Assembly (NCBI RefSeq): GCF_001640805.2
Contig: NC_066842.1
Span: 23,764,098-23,828,097, forward strand
Length of the DNA stretch: 64,000 bases
Direction: 5' to 3'
From: Lates calcarifer
Lineage: Eukaryota > Chordata > Actinopteri > Centropomidae
The number at the start of each line of letters is the position of its first letter. Within the stretch, counting starts at the first letter, position 1. The translations under genes and the position numbers were made by a program. This document shows positions 1 to 28,880 of the stretch, one piece after another. The notes below the pieces were generated by a model. That model was not told the origin of the DNA, ran no database searches, and saw only the letters and a list, made by a program, of their open reading frames with translations.

Positions 1-499
1 AAGCTATAAGAAAAGCTAAATTATTTTAAAGTTTATGGTCACATTAGTAATTTTACATTGGTAATGTCTTGTCAGCGGCTCTAACTGTAGTCAAAACAGC
101 ACATAGCAGCAGCAGCAGGTTCAATGCCATCTCTCAAAGTAATTCATGAGATGTTATGTGGCTTGTGTAGACAGTTGTATTATTTAAATAGCATGTGTTC
201 CATCAGATGCGCATGAGATAGATGACAGAAAAAAGACGAATAGTATCCAACATCCAACCTCATATTTTGGGACCCCTGTTCTGCAAGTCAATGGAGTAGC
301 ATTCCCATAAATGAGCTGTCTCACTTCCTTTTCTGCCTTGAAAGTATAAAAGAAAATAGGTTACTACTTTTATGGTTCATTTAACTCCTCAATGCTCAGA
401 ATGAGAGAATAACAGTATCTCAGGGTTGCCAACTCTCACACTTTCACGCCTTCACTCTCAATCTCACACTCTCACTCTGCCTGAACAGATCTCATGCCA

Positions 500-1300
500 A
501 AACCAGGGCTGTGTCCAAAATCACTCACTACTCACTATATAGTGCACTATACAGCACTACAAAATGGCGAACTCACTATGTAGTGCACTAGTGTCTTTAA
601 TAAAAATAGTTTTAACTACCATTAGCATTTTATTATTAGCAAAGTATAGAAAAGATAGAGAAGGATCCAACTTAATAAATGTCTGCTAATGTGCTGCTGA
701 GTATTAGCTTGTTGTATATGGTGATTTTGTGTCCGTCAATGAAATAACAGTACTGTTATCCTGAGTAGGAAGGAGTTTAAAATACTTTCCTTAACACCTA
801 ACCTAAAACAAGACAAAATATCAGCTAGTTTTTTGCTTGACAGAAAACATTATGTCAATACTACTTATTTTCTTACTTAGCTTGAATAACGTTAGCCTTG
901 TTAGCCTTCGTAAGAGCAATTTGTGTTTGTTACCAAGCTGATTAAAGCAATTATTGTTAATTTGTTTTTACCTAACAAGAAATTAGCTACTTTAGATGCA
1001 TTAATGTGTCTAATGTATCTACTATAGCTAATGTTATCTAAAGTTGTGTGTTTATAGAGAAGAATAATGTGATCTTTAGCTGACCAGATACCGTAACTAG
1101 CTATAAACATTTAAGCACATCTAGTTCTTTTGAGCGTGTAACACTTTGCCATTCACTGCTAAGAATTAAAGACCTCCAAAATGGCTGCTGCGGGTGTGTT
1201 ACATCAACGGATACTGCACTGTGTAGGTGACACTTGTGTCACCTATGCCTCATTTAAACCTGCAGTGGTACAGTGTAATTATTAGAAATGAATCTCTTGC
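500..1300. mobile_element. possible non-autonomous DNA element (MITE-like)
   Basis: The stretch near 525-595 repeats the palindromic words 'actatatagtgcactat' and 'tagtgcactag' around a phrase on impaired reading 'aaaatggcg'. A related phrase, 'ccaaaatggctgctgcgg', lies near 1177. This layout resembles common fish non-autonomous elements. Ends and target duplications could not be fixed, so the limits are approximate. Confidence 0.3.
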
Positions 1301-1524
1301 TTTAGTGACGGCTGACAGTTACAGCATTTTATTACAAGGCTTATAGCGCACTAGCTGTTGGAATTAAGCAGCATTTATAATATATTGCCACATCACAGCA
1401 CACTTGACTTCCACCTGTCTATTATTGTGTCTGACTTCTTTAGTTTTCTACACCCTTGGAATGAAATGTGCTCATCCATATTCACCCACTGTTTGAAGAC
1501 ATCAGCAATTTATTTATAGTTTAC

Positions 1525-1564
1525 AAGCTTATGAATAAGCAGCTCCTTGCTTATTCATAAGCTT
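1525..1564. repeat. perfect hairpin, 17-bp arms and 6-nt loop
   Basis: The left arm aagcttatgaataagca (1525-1541) and the right arm tgcttattcataagctt (1548-1564) are exact reverse complements separated by gctcct. Both outer ends carry AAGCTT. The arms are too short for a typical microRNA precursor. No terminal-repeat family was recognised. Confidence 0.9.
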
Positions 1565-3921
1565 CATTTATCTAGCTGATGGGAGTTGGTAAATACCTTT
1601 CGAATCCTCACATAAAGCCAGACCTCTTTCAGCTTCTGTTACTTTTTAAATATGGAATTGAGTGTTCAGGGCGTGATTTCCTTGTGTCAGGTAGTCTCTG
1701 CATTTTGTGTCTTTGAGCCCTCAGCCACACACTGGCACTCACTTTATTTACATTTGTCCTGATTTTGTAAGCATTTTCCAAATTATAAAATGTTGTGATC
1801 ATAGACAATAACTATAGCAGTTAGCATTGTACTGAGCATGTGGTATAGCTTTTCTCTACATTACTAGATAGCTAGGTAAATGTTGTTTCTGTGTATTGTG
1901 CTATGGGTGTGTGAATCATATGTATAAAATGTGAAATGTAACACAATGTAATTCTGCACAGTTAACCATTAGATGAGCTATTAATTCTACTGTACAGCAG
2001 ACATCAAATGACTGCCACCTACAGACAGAGACAGATGGGATTACATCTTCCAGACAATTGCTCTTTTTACAGTATGAAAAGCAAAGCCTTTATAGTTTCT
2101 TTTTGTCTGCAAAGTTGTAGTTTCTGATTATCTCCAACAAGTCACATGTGTTTTCTGTTTGGTCTGACATAAGATCTATTTAACCAAAAAGTTTGTGAAT
2201 TTGTGAACTACAAAGACAACTATCAATGTTGTTATAGCAATGAAGATGAAGATGTAACTTCATACTCCCTTTGTAGATGTCCTCCTTGTGTCTTATTCAG
2301 TACTGCTGAATATATTTAATTTATCAGAAGCTGATTTAAAACTTGAAACAACAAAGTTGATTTAATCTGAGAGAAGAAAGAGAATGATTCATTTGTGTCA
2401 TGCCTTATCTGTTCTATCACTAGATTTTTTTTTAAAAGCTCAACAATATGTGGAAACACATGCTATCACACACACCCAGAAACAATGCCATGAACCTCTT
2501 ATGGAAGGGATGTTTAAATGATTTTAAATATGCATTCCGAGATGAAACAGAAAAGAGGCTCCAGACCAGATGGCTGATGGGAAAAACAGCCACCGTAGTT
2601 GCCTGTGTCAGGCTGTTACCTATCTCTTCATGTTTGGTCAGAATGGAGTGTAAAATCAGTGTAGCTAGTATTATTACTCTTAATTAATTTTGTTTTACCC
2701 ACTGTTCCTTCCCTCAAGAGACATTATGTTGTTCTCCTTTCAAAGGCCTCTTTCATAGACATGCATACACTATATACTGCTGTTATATTGGTATTCTGTG
2801 TCCCATAAATAATTCCCATGCCCTACATTTTGTCTGTTTAGCCTTGATTATTCTAACCATTCCTCGGTGGAAGAGTCAGACTCTCTCTCATATTTGATAC
2901 CCAATATGATGTTTTCCTCTAGGACACCCACCAACTGACCACAGAGGGCATGATTTGCACAATATCAGTGTGAGAATGTGGGAATAGTTCCCCTTCAAAT
3001 CAGAACCTGATCTTCACTTGTAGCATCTTATTTGCTTGCTTACATTTCCCCCGATTGTTAAGAGCCATCAGAGCTAATTCACATTTAGATTCACATTGAG
3101 AACTTTGAGACATCTACCTGGGGAAATTATTGTTAAAAAATAAATAAATAAAAAAAACAAAAAAGGCCCTTGTAGTGCTACAGAATTCCTGATTTGATAT
3201 TCAACACAACAGGGATGCGTTCTGCTGGGTGTCCACCTGGTTTCCCATTTTATGAATTTCCAGAAAGGTTACTGGTGGCTCAAAATGTTGGTGGGTGAAT
3301 TTGTCAAACAATGGACTTTCACCCAGAGGACTGGGGTTTGTGTCCTGTTTTATTTTTTAAACTGAATTGATTTATTATTTTCAGGTGTGTTTTTTTGTTT
3401 GTTTGTTTGTTTGTTCTGACCAGAAGGGCAATGCAACTAGCTGTGCATATTATCACCTTATTGTCTAAGCATTATAGTAACATTAGCATTAATTTGGAGC
3501 AGCATTTGTGTCCACTTGATGACTATAAGTCCAATATTCATTCTCCTTTTTAGCTTTGTTTTGGTCTCCACACATTCCCATGAAAAATATTTGGCTCTTT
3601 AGTAGCTCCACTGTTCACCAGCTATTTGCTGACTTCATCTGTTTGTTTTGTGGTGCTGAGGAGATAGCATAAAGTCAGTTTGAAGAAAATTATGCTGATG
3701 AGAGCAATGAGACTGAACAAAGAGAGTTGAGTTTGGACAGTGAAGCCAAACAACAATCTTAAAGATACTAAAAGGCTTCATAGAGCTGAAGGGAACTACA
3801 GAGGCAGGTGATCATTTTCTGTGGGTTCATCACTACAAGCAATACATTTCACATTACATGTCATCATTTCCATTGTTGTTGTTGTATTTGCTCACTTACT
3901 CCTTATTTCACCCTCTTTCAG

Positions 3922-19373
<15,452 letters not shown>

Positions 19374-21380
19374 GGGGCACTACTGAGCTAGAGAAGAGGT
19401 AAGGGGAGCTGAGGGTTAAATACATGAGATATGAAAAGAAGGGTTTATTTGATGAAGGCAATGGGGGGACTGATTTTTTTGTGCGCATGTGGGTCAGGTG
19501 AGGGTGAGATGATGGGTTTCACATCAAGGACAAAGAATGGTCTGGGCAAGTAAGGGGGAGTGGAGAAAGAAAAGAAAAAGAAGAAGGTGATTCACTGTTT
19601 AGTGAAGCCATTGTAGACTCTTAGTTAACAGGGCTGACTTTTACTTTAGACCACAGTGGAAGTATTAGAGTCATATCTGTGTCCTGCAAAAAAAAACTAA
19701 ATAAATCTTTTCAAGAATTTGAGTGAAAAAAACAATTTAACTAGCTTTCCCATTAACACAAACTTTCCTGTTTTCTGAGAAAAATAACCAAGAAAAACCT
19801 GTAATTTCTGGATTTCCAGTTTATTAGATTTAGCAGTTCCATCTGATTCGAATTCATTATGATTTACAATAATCTGTAAATGAAAACTATGCAGACATGA
19901 CATTTCAGCTATCTTTATCAGACAGGCAGGATGGAGGCTTCCTGAGGTGCAGTGATGTGTACGAATCATATACCCACCTCTGTGCAGGGGGATTTACAAG
20001 ATACCTAGCGAGAAATATGTTTCATTGTACTTTTTGCAAAAGAAAAATCATGTTAATGATTAGCATGATTTGCCTTTAATGTTCTTTCATGTCATCTGTG
20101 GTGTTTACTTCACTTAAGACACATATGCTCTCTTACTTTAGCCTTTAAAGCAGAAAACATGCCTTTAAAGTGGCACCAAGCATGTCTCTTTCCTTGCTGT
20201 TGTTCCATAACCTGCAAGCTTAGTGGTGGGATATTAAGTAGATTAGATGGTTACTGTTAAAACACAAGTAACAAGCTAATGGGGCTCACATACAGTGTGT
20301 GCCAATGACAGTGACAGCAGTTACAAGCCACAGTTAGTAGAGCTACAAGATATCCATAAAGAGACAATGAGAAGCACATAATGTTCACAACATTACGCCA
20401 ATGACCACTCTGATCCATAGTAGAACTGAACTACAAAAAAGTCAATACTCAAGTAAAGCAGCCACAATTTACCCTCTTACCAACACACCACTACAGCACC
20501 AGCAGCTCCATCCCAAATTCAGTGCATTCAATAGGCGAGGCACTGGGTGCAGAAGATTGCCCTAACATTACAAACAAAAAGTTTTTGTTTGTTTGTTTGT
20601 TTGTTTGTTTGTTTTTTGCAAGACATAGATGCTCATGTCTCTACAGTCTTATGGATGTACTGTATATCTACTATCTAACCAACACTTATAAATGACACTA
20701 AATGTAATTACTAAAAACACTTTCCCTATTAAACAGATACATACATTTAAATGGAGATGTTTTATACTGTTAAAACTAGTCTTTATATACTGTACTGCTG
20801 TTTATTTGTTTCAGCTGATGTAGCATTAAACCTGCAATAGCTCTCAGTCTGTCAGGAAATCTTAGTTTAGCATGTGTAAAAATGATTGTTTTGGTTGAAC
20901 AATGTGCTTTATCAACCATAGATATTGTCTTAAAACAGATAGCTAAAATGGCTGTATTGGCCCCTGCTAGTTCCTGAAAGCACCAATAGGTGGAGCCTTA
21001 GAAGTGTCACATCTTACACATGGGCTGTGCTGCACTGGTGCACAGTTCTGATTGCAAAAGAAATTGTATGGGAAACAATATAGATGTTTCTGCACTATTA
21101 AAATCTGTAGGACAGCTAAACATACAGACTGTTACTGGGGCCTTGGTTACATTATTTCCATGTATTGTTTTTATTGCGCTTTTCATTTGTATTTCCAAGA
21201 TGACAGTGATTTTTCTGTTTTTCTGTTTTAATAAGACTGTCGTCACCAAAGTTCTGTGTAGATTTTCTGTAGATCTCTGACTTTCTTGTTTTCAGGCCTC
21301 TTCTTTTGTTTCTTTGCCTCTGTATCATGTGACTATTTTATAAGAAACCACCTTTCAATAAAAAATGTAAATGTGAAAAT
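19374..21380 (+). other. probable spon1 3' untranslated region
   Basis: No coding sequence is seen. Candidate polyadenylation signals are AATAAA at 19700-19705 and at 21357-21362, the latter giving a roughly 2-kb UTR. The interval includes a (TTTG)n run (20582-20613). The extent is inferred, not shown. Confidence 0.45.
20582..20613. repeat. (TTTG)n microsatellite
   Basis: A run of TTTG units in the probable 3' UTR or downstream flank of spon1. Confidence 0.95.
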
Positions 21381-24300
21381 CATCCAGTGATTTTCATTCA
21401 TTATCTATCCCAGCTGACATTGGGCAAGAGGTGGGGTAGATCCTTGGCCCTCTTTAAAAGCCAAGTACTGATGCGGAGTTTACATAAAATATTTCCTTAT
21501 ATGGTGCATTAACACTGCTTCATTTTCTCCTCTGTATTTTGTCACTGTCAAATGTGCAACCCCTGTTTGTGGCAGAGAGATGGGTTACCACTTCAATACT
21601 CCTTTTCATATTCTTTTTTTTTTTTTATATGGTCAGAAGAAAATGAAAACAGTCTATGGAAAATTATCAGCTGATTTTGTAATCTAAAATGATATTATTT
21701 TACACATACCAAACAATGAGGAATTGAAGCCAGTGGCAACAAAATACAGAGAAAATAATTCACATGTGAACAACGCTCTGTTAAAACTGTGCATTGGTAT
21801 TTACATTGTTTACCTGGAAAAAATATATATAACTATACAGCTTTCTCGTCTCTGATAATGTACTTGCAATTTCACTCCACTAGATGGAGATAGAAGAATG
21901 AAAAATCATATAACTCATGAGGAGCTCCTGGTCAAGATGATACTGTGAGTAGAGCGCATCGACAAAATCGGTAAAACAGACTCAAACAGTGTGTTCTTGT
22001 AAATGTATAATCAATATAATATTATATAAAATATTTTTGATCTTGATATTATATATTATTACAGGTTATCATCAATTTTTACATTTAATTATTTCTTCAG
22101 TTGTGTGTGATGTACTTGAAACTTTTTTCCAGATGGTGATTCCTTATGCATCGATAGCAGTATGCACATGCTTTTAAAGGGGCTATCAAACTATTTATTC
22201 TTGCAGTTCAATAAACTTGACAACATTGTAAGTGACAACTTTGTGCACATAAGTAACTTGTCAATCTAATGTTTTATGTTGCACCTCTTATCAATCTGCT
22301 CAACTTCAGCTACCTGTTTAATTGAATTGTGAAACACAATGAAACTTCAGGTGTTATGAAGTCAGCCCACAAATTATAAGTAAAGGTTGCTCATAAATAA
22401 TAAAAGCTAGATGTAGTACAATAGCTTTTTATCTACTAATGATCAATATTGAATGATGTTTTACTGCAGTTGGTTTGTGGGCTTGGTGTTTCAGTTCATA
22501 CAAAGAGAACAACAATTAGACATGCTTTTAGCTTCCAACAGAGCAGAAGCACTTTGTGACAGGTCCCATGATGATGACTGCATTCCATTTCTTTTAAAAC
22601 CTCTGAGACTTACAAGTTTGATCTGAGGATGTGTAGCAGTGGATGACTGTTTGAAACATTGTTGACATTCAATAATGTAACCCCCATGTTACTCAAACTC
22701 CTGCGCTTCCGTAGGTGGAGCGCTCAATGAAGGAATATAACTTATGCTTTATCCAAAGGGAGAGCATGTTTGATGTTTGTACACACCAACTCTACCAAAC
22801 TCTACCCAAAGCCTGATGAGCATGCATTTGCAGTAGTTACACTGGATTTCTGCAGTGCTACATTCTCATGGCATTAGTGTCATACTCAGACATGGGAGTG
22901 GTATAGAACTGAAAACTGAACAAAACCAAATAGGTAACTATTTATTTAACCAAATAATACCACAGAAATTTGGTCATTAATTTGTGCTAACGTTCTCCAA
23001 CAACCAAACTGCAGGACTGAGTGAGATGGTTTCGGAAGTATCTCAGTGGCAGCCATGATAAGAGCTGGTCCTATTCTCTAAATGTTAAGGAAAGGAGCTT
23101 CAATGCCTCCTATCTTATCTCTTTTAGCATAGGATACACAGGACCTTCCTTTATGAAAGGAAAGAATACCGCCCCACAATTCCGTGCAGCAGTAGCATTT
23201 AAAGCAATACACCATCGTAATTACACCACGGCATATCCACATACATGTAGAAGCAACAGAGCTCCTGTTTTATGTTTGTGACATGATCCAAAACTTCTGA
23301 AAATCATCCCCCTCTAAAAATAAATAAATAAATAAAAATAAAATTCTCTACTTAACAAACTTAAACTTAAACTTAAAAGCTAAAAGCGCCCATAACTGTG
23401 TGAATATTATTTACTCTGGACCCGTCGCATAGTTCCTTTTTTATCATTATTTTAATGGCTCAACTTTGTCAACTTGTATTTTCCTTTCATGATATTATAT
23501 TATTAGTGTTAGAGAGGAAACCTTATTGAATTGTAGCACTGAGTTTGCCACTGTACATGTCGTCTATGTGTAATAAAGTAGTTTTTAAAAAAAAAAAACG
23601 CCTAGCGTAAGTACAGTCGAATTCTCTACATACGGCAGTTCACTTTTCCTAATTCCTTATCAGTTCTCCTTCACATCTTTCCTTCACTTCATGACATTGT
23701 CCACCGAGGTCAAGGAAAAGTGGCTACTAGGAAATGAGATTTTTTTTGATTATTGGACCGCAGCCTAGGCTTGGTCCTGGAGGTCCGTGTCCAACTGGAA
23801 ACACAAGCATTGGTTCTGTAATAATGTTTGATCCTTGAGTTGTTCCTTCCGCAATGAGACAGAGAGGATGCGACACGTGACAGAAAAGGTCTAATACAAT
23901 GGACAATAAAAAGAGCAAAGGCAGTGCTGAAAAAGTCAGACTTAAAAAAGACTTTAGAAGCTTTAGAAGCTGACGAGTCTCACTCTGGCCCTGTATACAA
24001 AGCTGACAATTTGGACTCTGTCAGAGTTTTCCAAATGAAAACAGTTCATCAACTGAGGACCATCAATATCAACAGAAAAAATGACCATTAGTTTTGAACA
24101 AATCTTATCACAAAATGGTCTGTTGGAATTTTTTCCGTGATGTTGCAAGACTAATGCTGGGGGGATCACCAAGAACATGATTTATCCTGTTATCCAATAT
24201 CTGTTTCTTCCTAGCTGGTGTAGACTGTTCGGATTCTCCATCTTTATAAGGCTCATTACGACTTAAGTATTACATAACATGTTCGCTACGCTGGCTCTTT

Positions 24301-24980
24301 CTCTCTCTTGTCTTTCTCCTTCAGTGTATGTAGACTTCTTCTGTGTATGTCTTGGTCCAGGAACTAATGCACTGCTGCCTCTGCATACTAAACTGCATTA
24401 CCTGGACTTTTCCAGGGAAGACAAAGCAATATCAGGAAAATTACCACTGGGATCAGTACCCTTCCTGAAAGGTGAGGAGGGGCTATGAGATAGCAGAAAC
24501 TGCATCTGTAAGTGTATTATCAGTATGCTTACACACAACAACAGATGTAATGGCAATTCTGGTTCGTATTCTCATAATTGTATCAAGTCCCTCTAAAGGG
24601 AGAGGCAAGAGGTGATAGATGAATAGACAAATGGACAGATGGAAGACTGTGCTTCAGCACTGTCACAGCATTTCACCTCTTTACACATCCTCTGATTTTT
24701 TGTGTCCCATGTCAGTGTGCCTGCTCAGTGTTTCCCTGTTTTGTCTCTGAACAAGAAACTTGTGTGGTCCCCATGGAGAAATTGGGACATTGCAGCATAA
24801 ATAGAAAGATGATACAGTGAAGAAGAAAATAGACCACAAACGAGAGCAAAAAGAGCATGTAAATATTTGAGGATATGCAAAACTGATAAAGCTGATTCAA
24901 CACTCTCAACTTGTGAGAGCCCACTCAAAATTCAGAATTCAAATTATTACTGATGGCATTTTAAAGTGTGTTGTTTCTGC
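21381..24980. other. intergenic DNA, nothing recognised
   Basis: AT-rich DNA without a recognisable gene, RNA or repeat family. Short open frames here (for example 23021-23281, 23727-23918, 24279-24488) show no family motif and no convincing splice context. An A-rich tract follows 'gtaataaagtag' near 23570-23600 and could be the end of an old retroposed sequence. Confidence 0.5.
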
Positions 24981-24984
24981 TGTT

Positions 24985-25739
24985 GAAGCAAGTGGCAGCC
25001 ATTTCAGCAGCTCTGTGTGTGCCTTGCTCTTTTTTTGCTGTTTTCTATTTATTTACTCTTTATTTTTGCACTCTTTCTAATCTGTGTGATACTCTGTGTT
25101 ATTCTATCCTATGGATATGGATTTTTTATCACATCAAGACTCATTTATTCGAGTGAATTACTTCTTGCTGTGAAAACAAAGTCCTGCGCCAGGGTGGTTC
25201 CCCATTTACCTGATGAGGTGAGGAGGCCATATCATGGGTGCAGAGCTGGCGTAAAGCTAAAGGCTAAGCGTCTAGCGAAGAAGTGGCGATTTAAGCCTAC
25301 AACCCACTGCAGGGGTCACAGTGAAAACATCGAGGAGGTTGTTGACTGCACTACTGACTACATCAACTTCTGTATGGACGTTGTTGTTCTAGTTAAAACT
25401 GTGCGCTGCTATGCAAACAATAAGCCCTGGATCACAAGTGACATCAAGGGCCTTCTGACCATTCTCATCTCAAAACACTGCACCCCCCCACAAATTGATA
25501 TCAATGTCAACTGCTCTGACGGACTACACACTACATACATACACATACTGTACACCATGCACCTTAAATATGGCATTCTGTTTGCACTGGACTTTGCACT
25601 GGACTTGAAGTCTCTTCACTGTGTTTTTTATCAGCTGTGTTTTTATTACTATTCCCAGTATTCATTGCATGCCTTCGACCTTTTATCTTAAGTCTGTTGA
25701 TGCTGCTGGAACTGTGAATGTCCTGTGCGGATTAATAAA

Positions 25740-25773
<34 letters not shown>
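24985..25773 (+). mobile_element. internally deleted non-LTR LINE with (TCTA)n tail
   Basis: The open frame at about 25144-25470 contains a stretch ending VDCTTDYINFCMDVVVLVKT then VRCYANNKPWITSDIKGLL. That resembles the endonuclease-to-reverse-transcriptase connector of fish LINE ORF2. The sequence then jumps to a non-coding 3' region ('ttgcactggactttgcactgg...aactgtgaatgtcc') and ends in a tetranucleotide tail (TCTA)n at 25739-25773. The reverse transcriptase itself is missing, so the copy is dead. The clade was not determined. Confidence 0.7.
25739..25773. repeat. (TCTA)n microsatellite / LINE tail
   Basis: About eight tetranucleotide units follow 'gcggattaataaactatc'. They are most simply explained as the tail of the LINE just upstream. 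Confidence 0.95.
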
Positions 25774-25775
<2 letters not shown>

Positions 25776-25991
25776 AATGTGTTTATGTTACTCAAATGAG
25801 TTGAATTGCAAATACTTTGGAATTATCAGTAGAAATTGATTCTGGTAGAGATGCACCAATCTAATAGGCCACAGTTGCTAGTAATTGTGTGAGGCTGTAC
25901 TTGGGCACAGTGATTCTTTGTGATAAATGCTGACATCAGCATGCTAACATACTCACAATGCAACATGTCTTCCAACCTGAATGACCGATGA

Positions 25992-26340
25992 CTAGCACTT
26001 TATAAGGAACACCTGTACACTTGAGTATTCATGCAATTATCCAATTAGCCAGTCAATGACTGTGGCATCACTATTGGTTCTGGACTGGGTGGTTTGACTA
26101 TTTCTGAAACTGCTAATCTCCTGGGATCGTTGACCATGTGCATCCTTTTATGACGGTTAGTTCAGTGTACTTCAGTAGCCCTCCTATTCACCAGATCTGA
26201 ATGCAGCAGAACATCTTTGAAAAATGGTTGAACAAGAGATGGCCAGCATGAATGTGCAGCTGACAAATCTGCAGACATTACAGTCATATAGTCATATCCA
26301 CTTGGACCAAATTCATTCACCATAAAGGAGTGTTCAAGAA
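25992..26340 (+). mobile_element. internally deleted Tc1-like remnant, sister of 10330-10735
   Basis: The left end is 'agcactttataaggaacacctgtaca'. It is followed by 'gcaattatccaattagccag', 'tttctgaaactgctaatctcctggga' and then, after a deletion, 'agatctgaatgcagcagaacatctttg' (the decayed DLNP.EH region) with 'catgaatgtgcagctgacaaatctgcag'. The order matches the copy at 10330-10735 but the deletion points differ. Confidence 0.75.
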
Positions 26341-26879
26341 TGGAGGCTGTTTTGAGAGCAAAGGAAGGCCCTATCCAGTAGTGTTCCATGAGTGTAGGTT
26401 GCTCAGATATGTACCATAGAAATGCACCAGCAGCAGGTAACAATAATACTATTCACTGTAAATGTGGTTAAGTTTGTGGAATGATTATGGTCTGGTTGGG
26501 TTTGGGCATAAATATACTTGGTTCGATTCAAGGAAAGATCATTGTTTGGGTTAAAATTAGTACTTCAAGGTTAGAGGACCTTCATCATTATCATTACAGA
26601 AATGAACAGACTTTAAGGTTAAGGTTGTGGAACATTTACTGATGAAAGAAAAAGTGGTCTCTTGTACAAAAGTCCTGTGTTTTGTTGACCCATCCTCCTC
26701 TTAACGTCACTCTATAGACTCCGTCACATAACTTCCTCCTTTGCCCCCATCATAGTTGCTATTGTCACCAGCGGTTGCCTAACAATAAAAAAAAAAACAT
26801 ACCTATGGGTCATAATAGGCTGCTTGTACAGACCACTTGTCTTGCCTTGTTTTTTGCAGGACAGTCTCTCACAATAACA

Positions 26880-27190
26880 ATGCCAACATACTGATGTTTA
26901 CCATGTATAATGGCCACCATCTAAGTCGGGGTCATTTAAGTTATTAGGATACATCCTCCAGTGACCAAAGATGTCGAACATTTTGTGTCAATCCATTTCG
27001 TTAAATCCTATCCCATCACTAAAGTCATTAGGATTCACCTTCTGGGTACTTGTTGAGACATTTCACTAAAATTTAAAAAAGTCAACGTGCTGGTGGTGCT
27101 ATAGATAGGATCATCATAGTCAGTAGGATCCATCATTTGAAGACCATGAATGTCTGGACCAACTGACATTGCCAACACAAAAATCACAAA
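26880..27190. repeat. old fish interspersed repeat fragment
   Basis: Phrases 'aatgccaacatactgatgttta', 'cattaggattcaccttctgg' and 'gaccatgaatgtctggacca' belong to the same word set as 16080-16660 and 50395-50740, here in the opposite orientation. The fragment is heavily diverged. Confidence 0.55.
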
Positions 27191-28539
27191 AAGATCTGGA
27201 TCTAGAGAAACTTAGGTAAAAAATAATTTCTAGATTCTGGTATACTGTAACATGGTAAAGTAAAAGATTTATAGAGTAAAATATAAAGTGTCTGTGGTGT
27301 GTGGCAGTAACAGTGACAGGCTACATTATGCTCCAGTGTCTCATAATCTGTCCTCATACTACCAGTGAATGATTCCATGTTAGGCCTTCGTATAGCAGTG
27401 GGACATGACTGTTTCAGTTGTCCAAGGTTTCAAGCATTTGTAATCTAGTCCAGTTTTCAAGCATTTACTAACAAGGTTGTAGGATGCAGATCAAGTAATA
27501 TATAAATCAAAAGCTCTGAGAAGGCCATGTTTAGACATTCAGTGTGTACATGCACATACTGTATGGTACATTTAAGTAAATGTGTAGCTCCTTGAACCTC
27601 TTGTGCTGCCCCCTGTAGAGGATTTCTTGATGTCCCTGTTTTATTCAAGGGCTCCTTCCTAACATGCACTCCATCAAGCAGCCTGTCCCTGTGGATTCAG
27701 CTTTATCTAGTTAAGTTTCCCAGCTGAGAGCTCAGAGTCTAAAGTAGTCTGATTTGCCAGCAGATGTGAAATATTCATGATCTCATTTACATAAGTCTAT
27801 TCTCAAAACTAGTCATGTCCTAAAAATACACATACATGCCTCTATGCTCATTTTAGGTGCTAAAACATCAATAAATAAATGATTGAATGATTGAATGATG
27901 AGGAATTTAACAAGAGCATCATTTAAAATTGGACTTGAACTTGTACAGTCAAGAGGAAAAAGTAATAAAGCTGACACAATTAATATACAGAAAAGGGTAC
28001 ATGGACCTAGAGTTGTGACCTGAATATTACCTGTATCTGGATATGTCAATGCCACATTTGAGGCACATACCTGATCCCATACCCAAGGTTATATTTTTGA
28101 TCTATTTCATTGATTATTGCCTATCTACTTGACACAGAGATTTAAAAATAACCTGACCAAAACCTGTCAAGCCTGAAAGGTTATGCAACTAAAAACTAAA
28201 AGGCTCACAATACTTTATACCACTACATGTTTGGGTGACTTACTGGGAAAATATATTTTGTCACAGCTGGAATCAACTTCATAACCAACCTTGAAATTGT
28301 CCTTGCTGAAATTAAAAACATAATTAGTATATTACTGAAATCTTGCTTGTCAGTCACATGGAAGTCCTGTGATTTGGATTCCCCACCAGTGTGTTCAAGA
28401 AACCATATTTTATATCATACATATTAGAATATAAGACTATAGAATATATTGTAGCACCCTTTTATTTTAAGCCTCAAATTAATTAATTGAGTTTTTAGCC
28501 ACTTGGTGGCAGTGCAACATATTTTTATCTTATTAAGAA
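27191..28539. other. intergenic DNA, nothing recognised
   Basis: AT-rich sequence with no recognisable exon, RNA gene or repeat. Confidence 0.5.
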
Positions 28540-28880
28540 TACTGTGCTAAAGTCTTAGGCCACCACCAGCTTTGTTGTTTTAGCAAAGTTTGACCATCAT
28601 ATTTATTTTTCCATCTCTTTTTTAAGATAGAAACAGAAAATACAGGAAATATGTACACAAAATTGAACATAATTTTCTGAACAAAATGTTTTCTACAGGC
28701 AAGAGTCAGCAGTTAGTGTGACCTCCCTTATCACTAAGTACATCTTGAACTCTTTTGGGGAGACTGTCTTAAAGGTTTTGTTAAGTAATCTTCTGGTATA
28801 TTATACCAGTTTTTTTCAGCACTTCCTAGAGTTCCTCTTTAGATTAGGCTGTCATTTATTTATTTCTCTATGCAGTTTCT
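28540..28880. mobile_element. solo end of a Tc1-like element
   Basis: The terminal phrase 'tactgtgctaaagtcttaggccaccacc' is typical of one fish Tc1-like family end. The following text ('cagcagttagtgtgacctcc', 'gaactcttttggggagac') resembles the antisense transposase C-terminus of such elements. The other end was not found. Confidence 0.55.

Larger units (their letters stand above)
1..3921 (+). other. spon1 intron (5' part of gene lies upstream)
   Basis: No exon is recognised before the first spon1 exon in the window. Because that exon continues the spondin domain in frame, this stretch is read as intron. It holds a possible MITE (about 500-1300), a perfect hairpin (1525-1564), an A-rich tract near 3133-3165 and a (TTTG)n run near 3393-3414. 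The remainder looks like unique AT-rich DNA. The open frames at 901-1110 and 2448-2687 have no recognisable similarity or splice context. Confidence 0.6.

Noticed and set aside
3808..3921. ATG at 3808 as a start of a short gene
   Set aside because: The residues before 3922 are intron. The exon begins at the acceptor and continues F-spondin in frame.
25017..25691. 224-codon plus-strand open frame taken as a host gene
   Set aside because: Its middle matches a LINE connector region and it ends just before a tetranucleotide LINE tail, so it is annotated as a mobile element.
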